Shown here: positions 35,389-43,437 of the stretch, one piece after another
Position numbering within the stretch: the stretch's first letter is position 1
How the letters are laid out: each line of letters starts with the position of its first letter
Assembly: GCF_018860825.1 (NCBI RefSeq)
Contig: NZ_JAHKPZ010000004.1
Span: 310,001 to 374,000, forward strand
Direction of reading: 5' to 3'
Length of the DNA stretch: 64,000 nucleotides
From: Lacinutrix sp. C3R15
GTDB lineage: Bacteria; Bacteroidota; Bacteroidia; Flavobacteriales; Flavobacteriaceae
Notes under the pieces: generated by a model
Told to the model about the DNA's origin: nothing
What the model saw: the letters and a program-made list of their open reading frames with translations, nothing else
Database searches by the model: none
Made by a program: the position numbers and the translations under genes

Positions 35389-35821
35389 TGATTAAGCCTA
35401 CATTTTTTTTCCATTCCATAAAGAAATCTGGAATAGTTAATGATAAATCTCCTTCACCAATTTTATCTACAAATACCTGAACGGTTGTTCCTGTGCATAC
35501 TAACTGATTGTTTTGGTTGTAAATTTCATAACGAAACATCATTTTAGCTGCAGGACTGTCTACATAAATGGTTTTAATAGTAGCAATGTCTCCATAACGT
35601 AAAGGGAGTTTATGGTCTGTACTAGATTTTACAATTGGTGTTGCAAAACCATGTTCTTTTTGGTCTAGGTATGAAATACCATGTTTTCTGCCAAAAGATT
35701 CACGACCATCTTCAAAATATTGAATATAATTTCCATGCCAAACAATACCAAGCGGATCTGTTTCTACAAAGCGCACACGCACTTGGCTAGTATGTTCTAC
35801 GAGTTTTGTTTTAGACTGCAT
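35381..35821 (-). CDS. 4-hydroxybenzoyl-CoA thioesterase-family hotdog thioesterase
   Basis: The 146-residue hotdog protein has the signature RFVETDPLGIVWHGNYIQYFED (catalytic Asp22 and His29 from this start). It likely releases acyl or aryl groups from ACP or CoA in the pathway. The start at 35821 (MQSKTK) overlaps the upstream permease stop by 11 bp; ATGs at 35833 and 35848 are also possible. Translational coupling with the permease gene is likely. Similar thioesterases recur in aryl polyene clusters. Confidence 0.83.
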   Translation of the reverse strand: MQSKTKLVEHTSQVRVRFVETDPLGIVWHGNYIQYFEDGRESFGRKHGISYLDQKEHGFATPIVKSSTDHKLPLRYGDIATIKTIYVDSPAAKMMFRYEIYNQNNQLVCTGTTVQVFVDKIGEGDLSLTIPDFFMEWKKNVGLINE

Positions 35822-37076
35822 TTTTCTTTTCATTATAAACAATAGCAATTAATGTGGTCACTATAAAAAATAAAAATAGTAAACCAATTTCAGGTAAAAT
35901 TTTTAAAAGGCCTGAGTTTCGTAAAAATACATCGTAAAATGCATTTAAACCCCAATTCATTGGAGAAATATTAGATAAAGTTTGCATAAACTTAGGCATA
36001 ATAAAAACAGGAACCCAAACACCTCCAAGTGCAGCTAAAATAACAACAAAGGTAGCACCAAAGGGAGCAGATTGTTCTTGTGTTTTTGCAATGGTACCAA
36101 GTAATAACCCTAAACCAATTGCTGCCAATCCAGAAAATAAAGCAACTATAAAAAGAAGTGGTAATCGTCCAGAAACATCTAGAGTAGGTAGACCCATTGC
36201 AGGAAAAAGATATACGCCAATTGCTAGCATTAATATAAATTGAATAATGCAAACACAAAGATATACTAGTGTTTTTCCTCCTAAAACGGTAGCGTAAGAA
36301 ACAGGGTTGGTGCGTAAACGCACAAAAGTACCTTGGCTTTTTTCTTTAACGATATTAATAGATAAAGGCACTATGATAAAGAAAATAGCAAATAAAGTCC
36401 ACGCAGGAACATTATGTTGTACAGAGTTTGGTAAAACTTCTTCGTTGTTTTTTATAGGAAGAATTTCTTTGAAAGTGATAAAATTTTCGGTTTCAAAAAT
36501 AGTTTCTGTAGGATCATCTGTTATTTGTTCTTGAAACGCTTTATAGATAGATTGTGTTTCAATTTTTGAAATCATTTTATCTATTCCGTTTTTAACCGAA
36601 GACTTAAAAGTTAGCTGTGTTGCTGGATCAAAATAGAGTTTTACTTCTTTTTTAGCAATAGGAATTGTTTCTGTTTCACTTTCTTCACCTAAACCAAATT
36701 TAGAAATAATACCTTCTACATTTTGGTTTACTTTTTTCTCTAAATCGGAAGAAAGGTGTTCTGGAATTATAATAGCAAGTTGGTTTTTGCCTGAAAAAAC
36801 TAAGTCTTTAGCTTCAGACTCTGTTTTTTTTACAATTACTTCAAACGTATTTGAGTTTGCTAATCCATCTTGTATGGTTTGTGCAACAGTACCTTTGTCG
36901 TTATCTACTATTAAAACAGGTATTTTAGTATCGCTAATGGTTTTAAACGTACTATCTTGAATAATAGTTATGGTAATAATTAGTACCAATGGCATAATAA
37001 ATAATACCACGAGACCTCCAAAATCTTTAATTAGAAGCAAATACTCTTTATATGCTGAAGCCCAAAGTTTACGCAT
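35811..37076 (-). CDS. ABC-2 type transporter permease
   Basis: The 421-residue protein has an N-terminal membrane segment (about 20-40), a large extracytoplasmic domain (about 45-225) and a C-terminal block of five to six membrane helices. The segments FFIIVPLSINIVKEKSQGTF and LRTNPVSYATVLGGK are typical of ABC-2/YhgE-like permeases. It is encoded just after its ATPase with an 8-bp overlap, and the two should form an exporter, likely for the pigment or a lipid intermediate. The permease is about the usual length. Confidence 0.88.
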   Translation of the reverse strand: MRKLWASAYKEYLLLIKDFGGLVVLFIMPLVLIITITIIQDSTFKTISDTKIPVLIVDNDKGTVAQTIQDGLANSNTFEVIVKKTESEAKDLVFSGKNQLAIIIPEHLSSDLEKKVNQNVEGIISKFGLGEESETETIPIAKKEVKLYFDPATQLTFKSSVKNGIDKMISKIETQSIYKAFQEQITDDPTETIFETENFITFKEILPIKNNEEVLPNSVQHNVPAWTLFAIFFIIVPLSINIVKEKSQGTFVRLRTNPVSYATVLGGKTLVYLCVCIIQFILMLAIGVYLFPAMGLPTLDVSGRLPLLFIVALFSGLAAIGLGLLLGTIAKTQEQSAPFGATFVVILAALGGVWVPVFIMPKFMQTLSNISPMNWGLNAFYDVFLRNSGLLKILPEIGLLFLFFIVTTLIAIVYNEKKNAV

Positions 37077-37812
37077 GATCTCTTAAAGCTTTTCCTGTTA
37101 AACTAATAAACACATCTTCTAGATTATGTGCTCCTTCTTGCATGTTAATTAAATCTGCTGGTTTTCCTTTGGTTATTAGTTTACCATGATCTATAATGGC
37201 AACTTTGGTACAAAAAGCTTCTGCTTCATTTAAGTGATGTGAAGTATAAATAATAGTAGTTCCTTTTTTATTTAAATCTTGAAGAAACTCTATAATGACA
37301 TTTTTAGATTGTACATCTACACCCACAGTTGGCTCATCTAAAAACAATACTTTTGGCTCGTGTAAAATACTAGCAATAAGGTTTATTCGGCGTTTCATAC
37401 CACCAGAAAAAGTTTCAATTTTTTTATTGGTAAATTGCGATAACCCTAATATTTGTAAATACTCGTTAATTTTATTTTTTAATTTTTTACCATGTAAGCC
37501 ATACATGCTTCCAAAGTATTTTAAATTTTCAAAGGCAGTAAGCGTAGGATATAGCGCATACTCTTGTGGTACAATACCAATAAGTTGTTTTAGTTGGTTT
37601 TTATTGGCTTGATAAGTTAAACCGTTAATAGTAAAAGAACCAGATGTGGGTTTTATAAGGGAACAAAGTATAGAAATTAATGTGGTTTTTCCTGCTCCAT
37701 TAGGACCAAGAAGTCCGAAAATTTCTTTTTCTTCAATGAACAAATTAAAGTCCACTACCGAAAAATTTTCGGCAGTTTTATATTTTTTAGAAATCTGTTC
37801 AATTTTAATCAT
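37069..37812 (-). CDS. ABC transporter ATP-binding protein
   Basis: The 247-residue protein has Walker A (GPNGAGKTT), the Q-loop (IVPQEYALYPTLTAFEN), signature (FSGGMKRR) and Walker B (VLFLDEPTVG), followed by the H-loop (TSHHLNEAE). It is the ATPase of an ABC-2 type exporter with the downstream permease. It lies 1 bp before the BtrH-like gene end on the same strand, within the pigment operon. Confidence 0.92.
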   Translation of the reverse strand: MIKIEQISKKYKTAENFSVVDFNLFIEEKEIFGLLGPNGAGKTTLISILCSLIKPTSGSFTINGLTYQANKNQLKQLIGIVPQEYALYPTLTAFENLKYFGSMYGLHGKKLKNKINEYLQILGLSQFTNKKIETFSGGMKRRINLIASILHEPKVLFLDEPTVGVDVQSKNVIIEFLQDLNKKGTTIIYTSHHLNEAEAFCTKVAIIDHGKLITKGKPADLINMQEGAHNLEDVFISLTGKALRDHA

Positions 37813-37813
37813 A

Positions 37814-38815
37814 TTAAATAGCTTTTTTTAAAGCTTTAAAAAATACTTCTTCTTTATCTGCAAGAGCCTCTAATTGTGATGCTACTTCATTATATCCATC
37901 TGCTTTTGCTCCTCTGTTTTTATAAATACGTGAAGCGTCTACAGCAAAATCACGCCATAAATCACCAATTAGTGTCATTTCTTTAGAGAGATCGGCAAGT
38001 TTAGGGTTGTTTAAAATTTTGCTAGACTCTTGTAAGAAAGCAGCAAAAATATAACGAAAACCACCACCACCAGTTCCTATTTCTTCTTGCATTCGTACTA
38101 TTTGCCCTAAAAAATGGTTTGCTTTTTTGGTTCCTAATTTTTTAGGCCATTTTCTAATTTGTTTTGCTGTAAAACGAATTCCTTTTACACCAAGAACAGG
38201 CATTGGTGCTAGCATATCTCTGCAGGTATGTTTAATTCCTTTTAATATTGCCTTTTCTAAATTAAGTTCTTTAGGAAAATTTGTTGGGTAATAAATATGC
38301 CCTTTTGGAGGTAAAGCACCTTTAGCAAATCTTACTTTTTCAAGCTCTTTGTCTGTTAAGGTTGTTACAGTTTCCATAACCGGGTCACTAATTAAATAGG
38401 TGTTGTCTTCTTTACCATAAACCACTAAGTTATGCGCATTAAAGTGAAAGCGATACTCATCAGGAAAATAGGTTAAATTATAAACACCAACTTGTAAGCC
38501 AACAGGATTATTGTTGTTTAAATTGTTATCTAAAACAGCTTTTGCTTTTTTAGGGTCTTTAAATTTTTCGCGTTCTATTTTTATACCTACGCGTTTAGCA
38601 AAACGTTTAAAAATAAAACCAGGCATTGCTCTGTAAGTAATAGCAGGAGCATGATTAACCTTTAAAAAAGGAATATAACAAAACAGCAAGCCTGAGCCAA
38701 TACCAAATACCATAGGTTCACTAACGTTAAAGCCATGATGTTTCATTAAGTTAGAAACCACACCATTTTCGCAATGCGCAGATTGATGGTGTGTAAAGTT
38801 AATTTGCATGTTCAA
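37814..38815 (-). CDS. BtrH N-terminal domain protein (C39-like peptidase fold)
   Basis: The 333-residue protein begins with FTHHQSAHCENGVVSNLM, the BtrH_N signature, in which a Cys/His pair (His-Cys near residues 14-15) and a later His-Asp (HFNAHNLVVYG, ISDP) are arranged as in the papain-like acyltransferase BtrH. BtrH moves an acyl group from an ACP to an aminoglycoside. A similar acyl transfer of the polyene chain to another molecule is therefore possible. Homologs recur in flexirubin clusters. The C-terminal part (about 195-333) is helical. It overlaps the upstream 135-residue gene by 17 bp. Confidence 0.8.
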   Translation of the reverse strand: MNMQINFTHHQSAHCENGVVSNLMKHHGFNVSEPMVFGIGSGLLFCYIPFLKVNHAPAITYRAMPGFIFKRFAKRVGIKIEREKFKDPKKAKAVLDNNLNNNNPVGLQVGVYNLTYFPDEYRFHFNAHNLVVYGKEDNTYLISDPVMETVTTLTDKELEKVRFAKGALPPKGHIYYPTNFPKELNLEKAILKGIKHTCRDMLAPMPVLGVKGIRFTAKQIRKWPKKLGTKKANHFLGQIVRMQEEIGTGGGGFRYIFAAFLQESSKILNNPKLADLSKEMTLIGDLWRDFAVDASRIYKNRGAKADGYNEVASQLEALADKEEVFFKALKKAI

Positions 38816-39206
38816 TATTTTTAAGTTGCTCTATGGTAATGTCAAAAATATCTGCATATTTTTGAAGGGTTTTGTGTGATAATTTTTGGAATACTTTAGG
38901 TTTAAAATGACGTTTTACGCGCCATTGCCATAGGCCTACATAACTAGCTAAAATTTGAAGATCCATTTTATGGAGTTCCATATAATATTCTATTGGGCTG
39001 GTTTGGTTGCTGAGTACTCTGTTTTTTGCTTCTTCCACACGTTGGTTTATTTCGTCAATTGCATTGTCTAAAGCAATAGTTTTTGGGTCCCAACCTGTGG
39101 TATGTGCTGTTGTATATTCTCCATTTTCGTCTACAGCATAACACAACTCTCTAAAGTTTGCTGATTCTAAATTACTTTTATCTTGAGGTACTTCGCTTTT
39201 TTTCAT
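38799..39206 (-). CDS. Small conserved flexirubin-cluster protein of unknown function
   Basis: I do not recognise a characterised domain in this 135-residue protein. It has no signal peptide. It is rich in charged and aromatic residues (ELCYAVDENGEYTTAHTTGW, VGLWQWRVKRHFKP). A C-terminal helical segment (LSHKTLQKYADIFDITIEQLKN) resembles the helix-turn-helix shape of many small DNA-binding proteins but is not conclusive. It overlaps the BtrH-like gene by 17 bp and follows a dehydratase gene by 5 bp. Confidence 0.6.
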   Translation of the reverse strand: MKKSEVPQDKSNLESANFRELCYAVDENGEYTTAHTTGWDPKTIALDNAIDEINQRVEEAKNRVLSNQTSPIEYYMELHKMDLQILASYVGLWQWRVKRHFKPKVFQKLSHKTLQKYADIFDITIEQLKNIEHAN

Positions 39207-39211
39207 AACCT

Positions 39212-39676
39212 TTAATCTTTAGGTATTTCTTGAATAAACAAATTCATTTCACAAGATAATAATTCTTTGTTTGAAGTTGAAATGGTACAGATTAAAGTAC
39301 AAATGCTATAATTATCTGCATCAAATCTAGATTTTAAATTTGCTTCAGATATTATGGTTTCTCCAATTTTAGGAGAGGCATGAATTGTTACTTTTTTAAT
39401 TGCAGAAATAAAACCAATTAATTTTGTGCCTTCCCCTTCAAGATCATCTTCTTCAAAGTAACTTTTACCAACAATAGACGAACAGGTTTGTGCTGCATTT
39501 TCAATTAAACCTACTTCATTAAACTGCTTGTTTTCATCTATAAAAATACAATCTTCTTTTATTTTAAAGGAAGTTTTTACATGTTCATCATCAATAGATA
39601 GTACCTGGTCTACCATTAAAAATGGCGCACGATGTGGTAAAAATTTGGTGATATCTAGTGATGTAAATTTATTCAT
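39212..39676 (-). CDS. Hotdog-fold 3-hydroxyacyl-ACP dehydratase, tandem paralog 1
   Basis: The 154-residue protein opens with DITKFLPHRAPFLMVDQVLS, the dehydratase signature in which PHRAPF carries the catalytic His region of FabA/FabZ-like enzymes. EVGLIENAAQTCSSIVG is the central helix. It looks like the ApeI/ApeP dehydratases of aryl polyene clusters. The gene shares one base with the next gene, and the two are probably tandem duplicates; a heterodimer is possible. Confidence 0.82.
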   Translation of the reverse strand: MNKFTSLDITKFLPHRAPFLMVDQVLSIDDEHVKTSFKIKEDCIFIDENKQFNEVGLIENAAQTCSSIVGKSYFEEDDLEGEGTKLIGFISAIKKVTIHASPKIGETIISEANLKSRFDADNYSICTLICTISTSNKELLSCEMNLFIQEIPKD

Positions 39677-40098
39677 TACGTAGCAATAACGGTTTTCATT
39701 TCTGCAGAGGCTATTTCTTCATTGTTTTGGTTAAAGGCTTTAACTGCTACCATGGTTATTCCCATAAATTCATGAAGTATAGTTGCTTGGGTGGTAATGG
39801 TTTCGTTTTGCTTAGGTAATTGGTGTACTTCTACTTTTTTAATAGAACCAATATAACCTGTTGGTGCTTTTTCTCCTTTTAAAAAGAAATCATAACCTGT
39901 ATGTAAAGCAACGGTTTGCGCTAGGTTTTCAATAATACCAGATTCTAAAAAATAATTGTCTTGCACAAAAATATTGGTGTCTAAAATTGTAAAACTAGAT
40001 ACAATTTTATCTGCAGAAAAATCTAGCAAGGTATCAACCATTACAAATGGTTTTTTTTGCGGAATTAAATGGGTTATATCTGTTATTGGTAAACTCAT
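39676..40098 (-). CDS. Hotdog-fold 3-hydroxyacyl-ACP dehydratase, tandem paralog 2
   Basis: The 140-residue protein shares its order of motifs with the neighbour: DITHLIPQKKPFVMVDTLLD, ESGIIENLAQTVALHTGY and GSIKKVEVHQLPKQNETITT. In the first motif Gln-Lys replaces the His-Arg of the paralog (IPQKKPF versus LPHRAPF), so its catalytic His may be absent. This would make it a candidate non-catalytic partner in a heterodimer. It is directly downstream of darB. Confidence 0.8.
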   Translation of the reverse strand: MSLPITDITHLIPQKKPFVMVDTLLDFSADKIVSSFTILDTNIFVQDNYFLESGIIENLAQTVALHTGYDFFLKGEKAPTGYIGSIKKVEVHQLPKQNETITTQATILHEFMGITMVAVKAFNQNNEEIASAEMKTVIAT

Positions 40099-41232
40099 TT
40101 AGCAAACAGTTAATAGTGCGTAAGCGTAGGCAAAACGAGCGCTTTCTGGTACAGATAAAAGTATTTTATCTCCTTTTTTTAGTTTTCCAGAATGTACTAA
40201 TTCTTCTAACATAATGTAGATAGAACCAGCACCAACATTACCAACTTTACTTAGGTTCATAAACCAGTTTTCCCAAGGTATTTTTACACCTTGTGCTTCC
40301 ATTTCTTTGTATAAAGTATCTTTAAAATAATACGAAGAAACGTGAGGTAAATAATAATCTATATCTTCTGGTTTAATGTTGTGTTTTTCAATAGCTTTTT
40401 TTAAGCTATCTACTCCTTTTACCAATATGTTTTCACTAAGAAGTTTTACGTCTTGCTTCATAGCAAACAAGGATTTTTTACTCCATTGGTCTGAAGGGTA
40501 TTCACTCCAAGGTTTTAAAAATCCGTCTTCTAATTTATCTCCTCCAGCATACATACAAGCTTCTACTTCATGTGCGTAAGAGTAGCCTTCCATCCATTCC
40601 ATTTTTAATGGTTGTTCTCCTTTTGGCTCGCTTTCTAGTAAAACAGCTCCTGCACCATCAGAGAGCATCCAACGTAAAAAGTCTTTATTAAAGGCTAATA
40701 TTGGGTTGTCTTCTAGGGTTTGTAAATGTTTTACTTCTTCTTCAAACGTATCAGACATCATCCAGGAAGAAGTGCGTTCAGATCCTGTGCATACTGCATT
40801 TGTAGTTTCGCCAGATTTTACAGACATGTAGCCGTATTTAAGAGCATTCATACCAGAAACACAAGCGCCAGAAGGCGAGTTAATTTCTAGGTTTCCGTTT
40901 TTTAAAAACCCATGAACCATAGCTGCGTGTGATGGTAAAATTTGATCAGGACTAGAAGTACCACAAGATAGTAGTTCTATGTCTTCTGCCTTAAACTCTT
41001 TGTCACATAAAGCTAATACTGCTTCTTTTGTTAGTTGTGCGTTGTTGTGTGTAATATTACCATTATCATCAATAGCATAATATCTGGTTTTTATTTGGTT
41101 GTTTCTTAAAACAATACGCCTTCCTTTAGAAGTTTTACCGTTAATAGTACCTAATTTATTTTCCATTTCATCATTAGAAACAGGTCGATTTGGTAGAAAT
41201 TTTGAAACTTTATTTATGTAAACGTCTTTCAT
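40099..41232 (-). CDS. darB: DarB, KAS III-like dialkylresorcinol-forming ketosynthase
   Basis: The 377-residue thiolase-fold protein is a FabH-like (KAS III) enzyme: the nucleophile is Cys124 (SPSGACVSGMN), with the catalytic His in YYLPHVSSYY and Asn region SKVGNVGAGS. It lies directly next to the darA gene. In Bacteroidota, DarB condenses a beta-ketoacyl thioester with a second acyl-ACP to give a cyclohexanedione. DarA then aromatises this to a 2,5-dialkylresorcinol, the alcohol part of flexirubin. The call rests on the DarA neighbourhood and on the long N-terminal region typical of DarB. Confidence 0.88.
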   Translation of the reverse strand: MKDVYINKVSKFLPNRPVSNDEMENKLGTINGKTSKGRRIVLRNNQIKTRYYAIDDNGNITHNNAQLTKEAVLALCDKEFKAEDIELLSCGTSSPDQILPSHAAMVHGFLKNGNLEINSPSGACVSGMNALKYGYMSVKSGETTNAVCTGSERTSSWMMSDTFEEEVKHLQTLEDNPILAFNKDFLRWMLSDGAGAVLLESEPKGEQPLKMEWMEGYSYAHEVEACMYAGGDKLEDGFLKPWSEYPSDQWSKKSLFAMKQDVKLLSENILVKGVDSLKKAIEKHNIKPEDIDYYLPHVSSYYFKDTLYKEMEAQGVKIPWENWFMNLSKVGNVGAGSIYIMLEELVHSGKLKKGDKILLSVPESARFAYAYALLTVC

Positions 41233-41241
41233 GTTTATGAC

Positions 41242-42216
41242 TTACTCTATATATTTTACAGAAGAATAGTATAATCTGTCTTTCTTTATTTTATGTATTG
41301 AAAACACATAAGTCAACAAAAATAAGATAAAAACAATTGGTGCAAGAATCCAAATAGCAAATAATAAGTAATAACTAAACAATTTAACCCAAAAAGTGCT
41401 GTTTTTACTGTTTTTACTGTTTTTAGATTGAATTAAGTTAGCCCATTTAGAAAATAGGACATTTGCTCTTTTGTCTGTTTTTACTAAAAAAGGTTTAATT
41501 TTTATAGCTCCCTTTTGTAATAGTGTATCTTGTAATTTGTTGAAATTATTTTCTTTTAAATATTTTGCTATAACGAAACCAAATTTATCGGCTTCATCAA
41601 TATCTTTTTGTGAAACTCCTGGTTTTGGAAAAACGCCAAGGTAGCTTTCCTTTTTTCCAGACATCATCCATTTTTCAATAGTAATTACGCTTATATGGTT
41701 GATATGTCTATCTACTAAAGCAATATTACCAACTAAATTGGCTTGTAATTCTATTAGTTTTTTCTTCATTTTTTCTTGTGCCATAATCCACATGTTTCTG
41801 CAACCAATAACCGTAACTACAGGTGTGTTTTTTAGTAGTTTTTTGGCGTCTGCAGTGTTTAAAAAAGAGGTGGTTGGTAATGAAGGTGTTAAAAACCAAA
41901 TTTGATACCCTAAAATAATAAGGTCGTATTTTTTATTAAGAATTTCTTGCGCAACAGGTTTTACTTTTTTTGGTATTTGCTGAAATGTATCAGGAAAAAC
42001 ACCATAAAAGGCTTTTTCATTCCAAGGAAAAGGAAAAGGGGTTTCCATTTTAATCTCATGATAATCAATTTGTGTACTATCATTAGCTAAAGGAGAAACA
42101 ATATTGTTTACAATTTCTGTTAGTTGTCCAGATTGAGAATAGTGTATGACTAAAACGTTTTTCAAAAGATTTTTTTTTGTAATTTCGGAATAAAAGTCTA
42201 CATATTGAAGAATCAC
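41242..42216 (-). CDS. darA: DarA, dialkylresorcinol condensing/aromatising flavoprotein
   Basis: The 324-residue protein starts its fold with a flavodoxin-like strand and FMN phosphate loop (VLVIHYSQSGQLTEIV), followed by LIILGYQIWFLTPSLP. The C-terminal end has two membrane helices separated from the fold by a Lys-Asn-Ser repeat. It matches the dialkylresorcinol condensing enzyme family, which aromatises the DarB product. The ATG at 42216 gives an N-terminal extension of about 17 residues unlike usual homologs, which begin near KNVLVI. A TTG at 42165 (frame LKNVLVI) would give the usual length, so the start is uncertain. Confidence 0.88.
   Translation of the reverse strand: MILQYVDFYSEITKKNLLKNVLVIHYSQSGQLTEIVNNIVSPLANDSTQIDYHEIKMETPFPFPWNEKAFYGVFPDTFQQIPKKVKPVAQEILNKKYDLIILGYQIWFLTPSLPTTSFLNTADAKKLLKNTPVVTVIGCRNMWIMAQEKMKKKLIELQANLVGNIALVDRHINHISVITIEKWMMSGKKESYLGVFPKPGVSQKDIDEADKFGFVIAKYLKENNFNKLQDTLLQKGAIKIKPFLVKTDKRANVLFSKWANLIQSKNSKNSKNSTFWVKLFSYYLLFAIWILAPIVFILFLLTYVFSIHKIKKDRLYYSSVKYIE
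41399..41425 (-). repeat. Three perfect 9-bp tandem repeats in the darA linker
   Basis: The unit CTGTTTTTA is repeated three times without change at 41399-41425 (plus-strand reading). It encodes a Lys-Asn-Ser repeat just before the C-terminal membrane helices of DarA. Copy changes would keep the frame, so this is a length-variable linker and not an on/off switch. Confidence 0.85.
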
Positions 42217-42276
42217 TCTTGGTAAATAATAGAATTTATTAACTTTTACGAAAAGTATAAAAAAATATGAGTAATC

Positions 42277-43167
42277 TTATTTTTTTTTGTCTAAAGTTTC
42301 CCAAAAATCAAAATAGTTAAACCATTGTAGTGGGTATTTGTTTAACATCCAAGAAACACTTTCTGTATATTCTTTTAAAAGTGCTTGGGCATCTCTGTGT
42401 TTTGCTTCTGCTTTTCTGGTAAAAAGATGATAGTGTTTGTTGGTTTCTTTCATAACATACACAAAAAGTACAGGAACTTTTAAACGTGATGCTAACAGGA
42501 ATGGTCCTGCAGGAAATTTTGCTATTTGGTCTAGTAGGTCTTGTGTTAAGTATTTAGAGCCTTGTATGTATCTATCTCCTGTAATTACCACCAGTTCATT
42601 TCTAGCAAGCGCTGCATTAATTTCAAAAATATGACCTAAATCTTCTTGAATTAAAATAAGTTTTACTTTAGGTTTTTCTGTTACGCTTTCCAGGTATGCT
42701 TTGATATTAGAATGCTCTGCATCTGTAGTTAGAATACTAATAGAGGCGTTTTCTTGTAACTCTCCAAAAAAGTGTTCTGCAATTTCAAAATTACCAACGT
42801 GTGCACTTATTAAAATTCCTCCTTTTTTTTCTTTTAAAGCTTGGTTGATAAGTTCAACACCATCAAAATGATAGGTAAATTTATCTCTTAATCCTGAAGA
42901 AATAGCTACTTTGTCAATAATGGTTTGGCCAAAGACATAATAGCTTTTGTATACATTTAAGAAGCTTTTTAGTTTGGAGTTTTTACGTCTTTTATGAAAA
43001 TAATAATAACTAGCCTTTGTGCTATCTGAAGCAAAAAAGCAAAAGTAAAAAGCTACAAAATACAGGATAAAGTATGCAGAGCTTATTCCGAAATTTTTCA
43101 TACAAAACACAAAAATTTTGTAACCAAAAACGGTTCCTCTGGACTTTCCTTGCCATTCAGCAGTCAT
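42277..43167 (-). CDS. LpxL/HtrB-like lysophospholipid acyltransferase
   Basis: The 296-residue protein has an N-terminal membrane helix (about 33-52) and the HX4E-type motif of the LpxL family: ISAHVGNFEIAEHFFGE. Further motifs include TGDRYIQGSKY and FPAGPFLLASRLKVPVLFVY. These acyltransferases transfer acyl chains from ACP to a glycolipid or aryl alcohol. Homologs are standard members of aryl polyene (ApeJ-like) and flexirubin clusters, where they may join the polyene acid to the alcohol or lipid. The gap to darA is 60-111 bp depending on the darA start. Confidence 0.86.
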   Translation of the reverse strand: MTAEWQGKSRGTVFGYKIFVFCMKNFGISSAYFILYFVAFYFCFFASDSTKASYYYFHKRRKNSKLKSFLNVYKSYYVFGQTIIDKVAISSGLRDKFTYHFDGVELINQALKEKKGGILISAHVGNFEIAEHFFGELQENASISILTTDAEHSNIKAYLESVTEKPKVKLILIQEDLGHIFEINAALARNELVVITGDRYIQGSKYLTQDLLDQIAKFPAGPFLLASRLKVPVLFVYVMKETNKHYHLFTRKAEAKHRDAQALLKEYTESVSWMLNKYPLQWFNYFDFWETLDKKK

Positions 43168-43188
43168 AAGTAATTAAAGTAAAGTTGT

Positions 43189-43431
43189 TTATCCTAATTT
43201 GTTTTCAATTAGGTTATAGAAATCTTGAAGAGATTCTACATTTACAAAATCTTCTCCCACTAATTTTACGCTAAAGTTAGACTCTACCGCAACTACAAGG
43301 TCAACAAAGTCTAAACTATCTAATTCTAGAGTGTCTTTTAAATTGGCTTCAGGAGCTATGTCATCTGCTTCAACTTCAAACTCATCTATTAGAAAGTCGT
43401 TTATCTTTTCAATAATAACCTCTTTAGTCAT
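43189..43431 (-). CDS. Acyl carrier protein 2
   Basis: The 80-residue acidic protein carries the site ELDSLDFVDLVVAVE (Ser39), more like housekeeping-type ACPs and ApeE/F-like carriers. It lies 6 bp after the KS gene at 43438 and before the acyltransferase gene. Together with FabG upstream it could form the starter or polyene elongation module, while ACP 1 serves the second chain. Which chain uses which ACP cannot be decided from sequence. Confidence 0.9.
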   Translation of the reverse strand: MTKEVIIEKINDFLIDEFEVEADDIAPEANLKDTLELDSLDFVDLVVAVESNFSVKLVGEDFVNVESLQDFYNLIENKLG

Positions 43432-43437
43432 TTTGTA

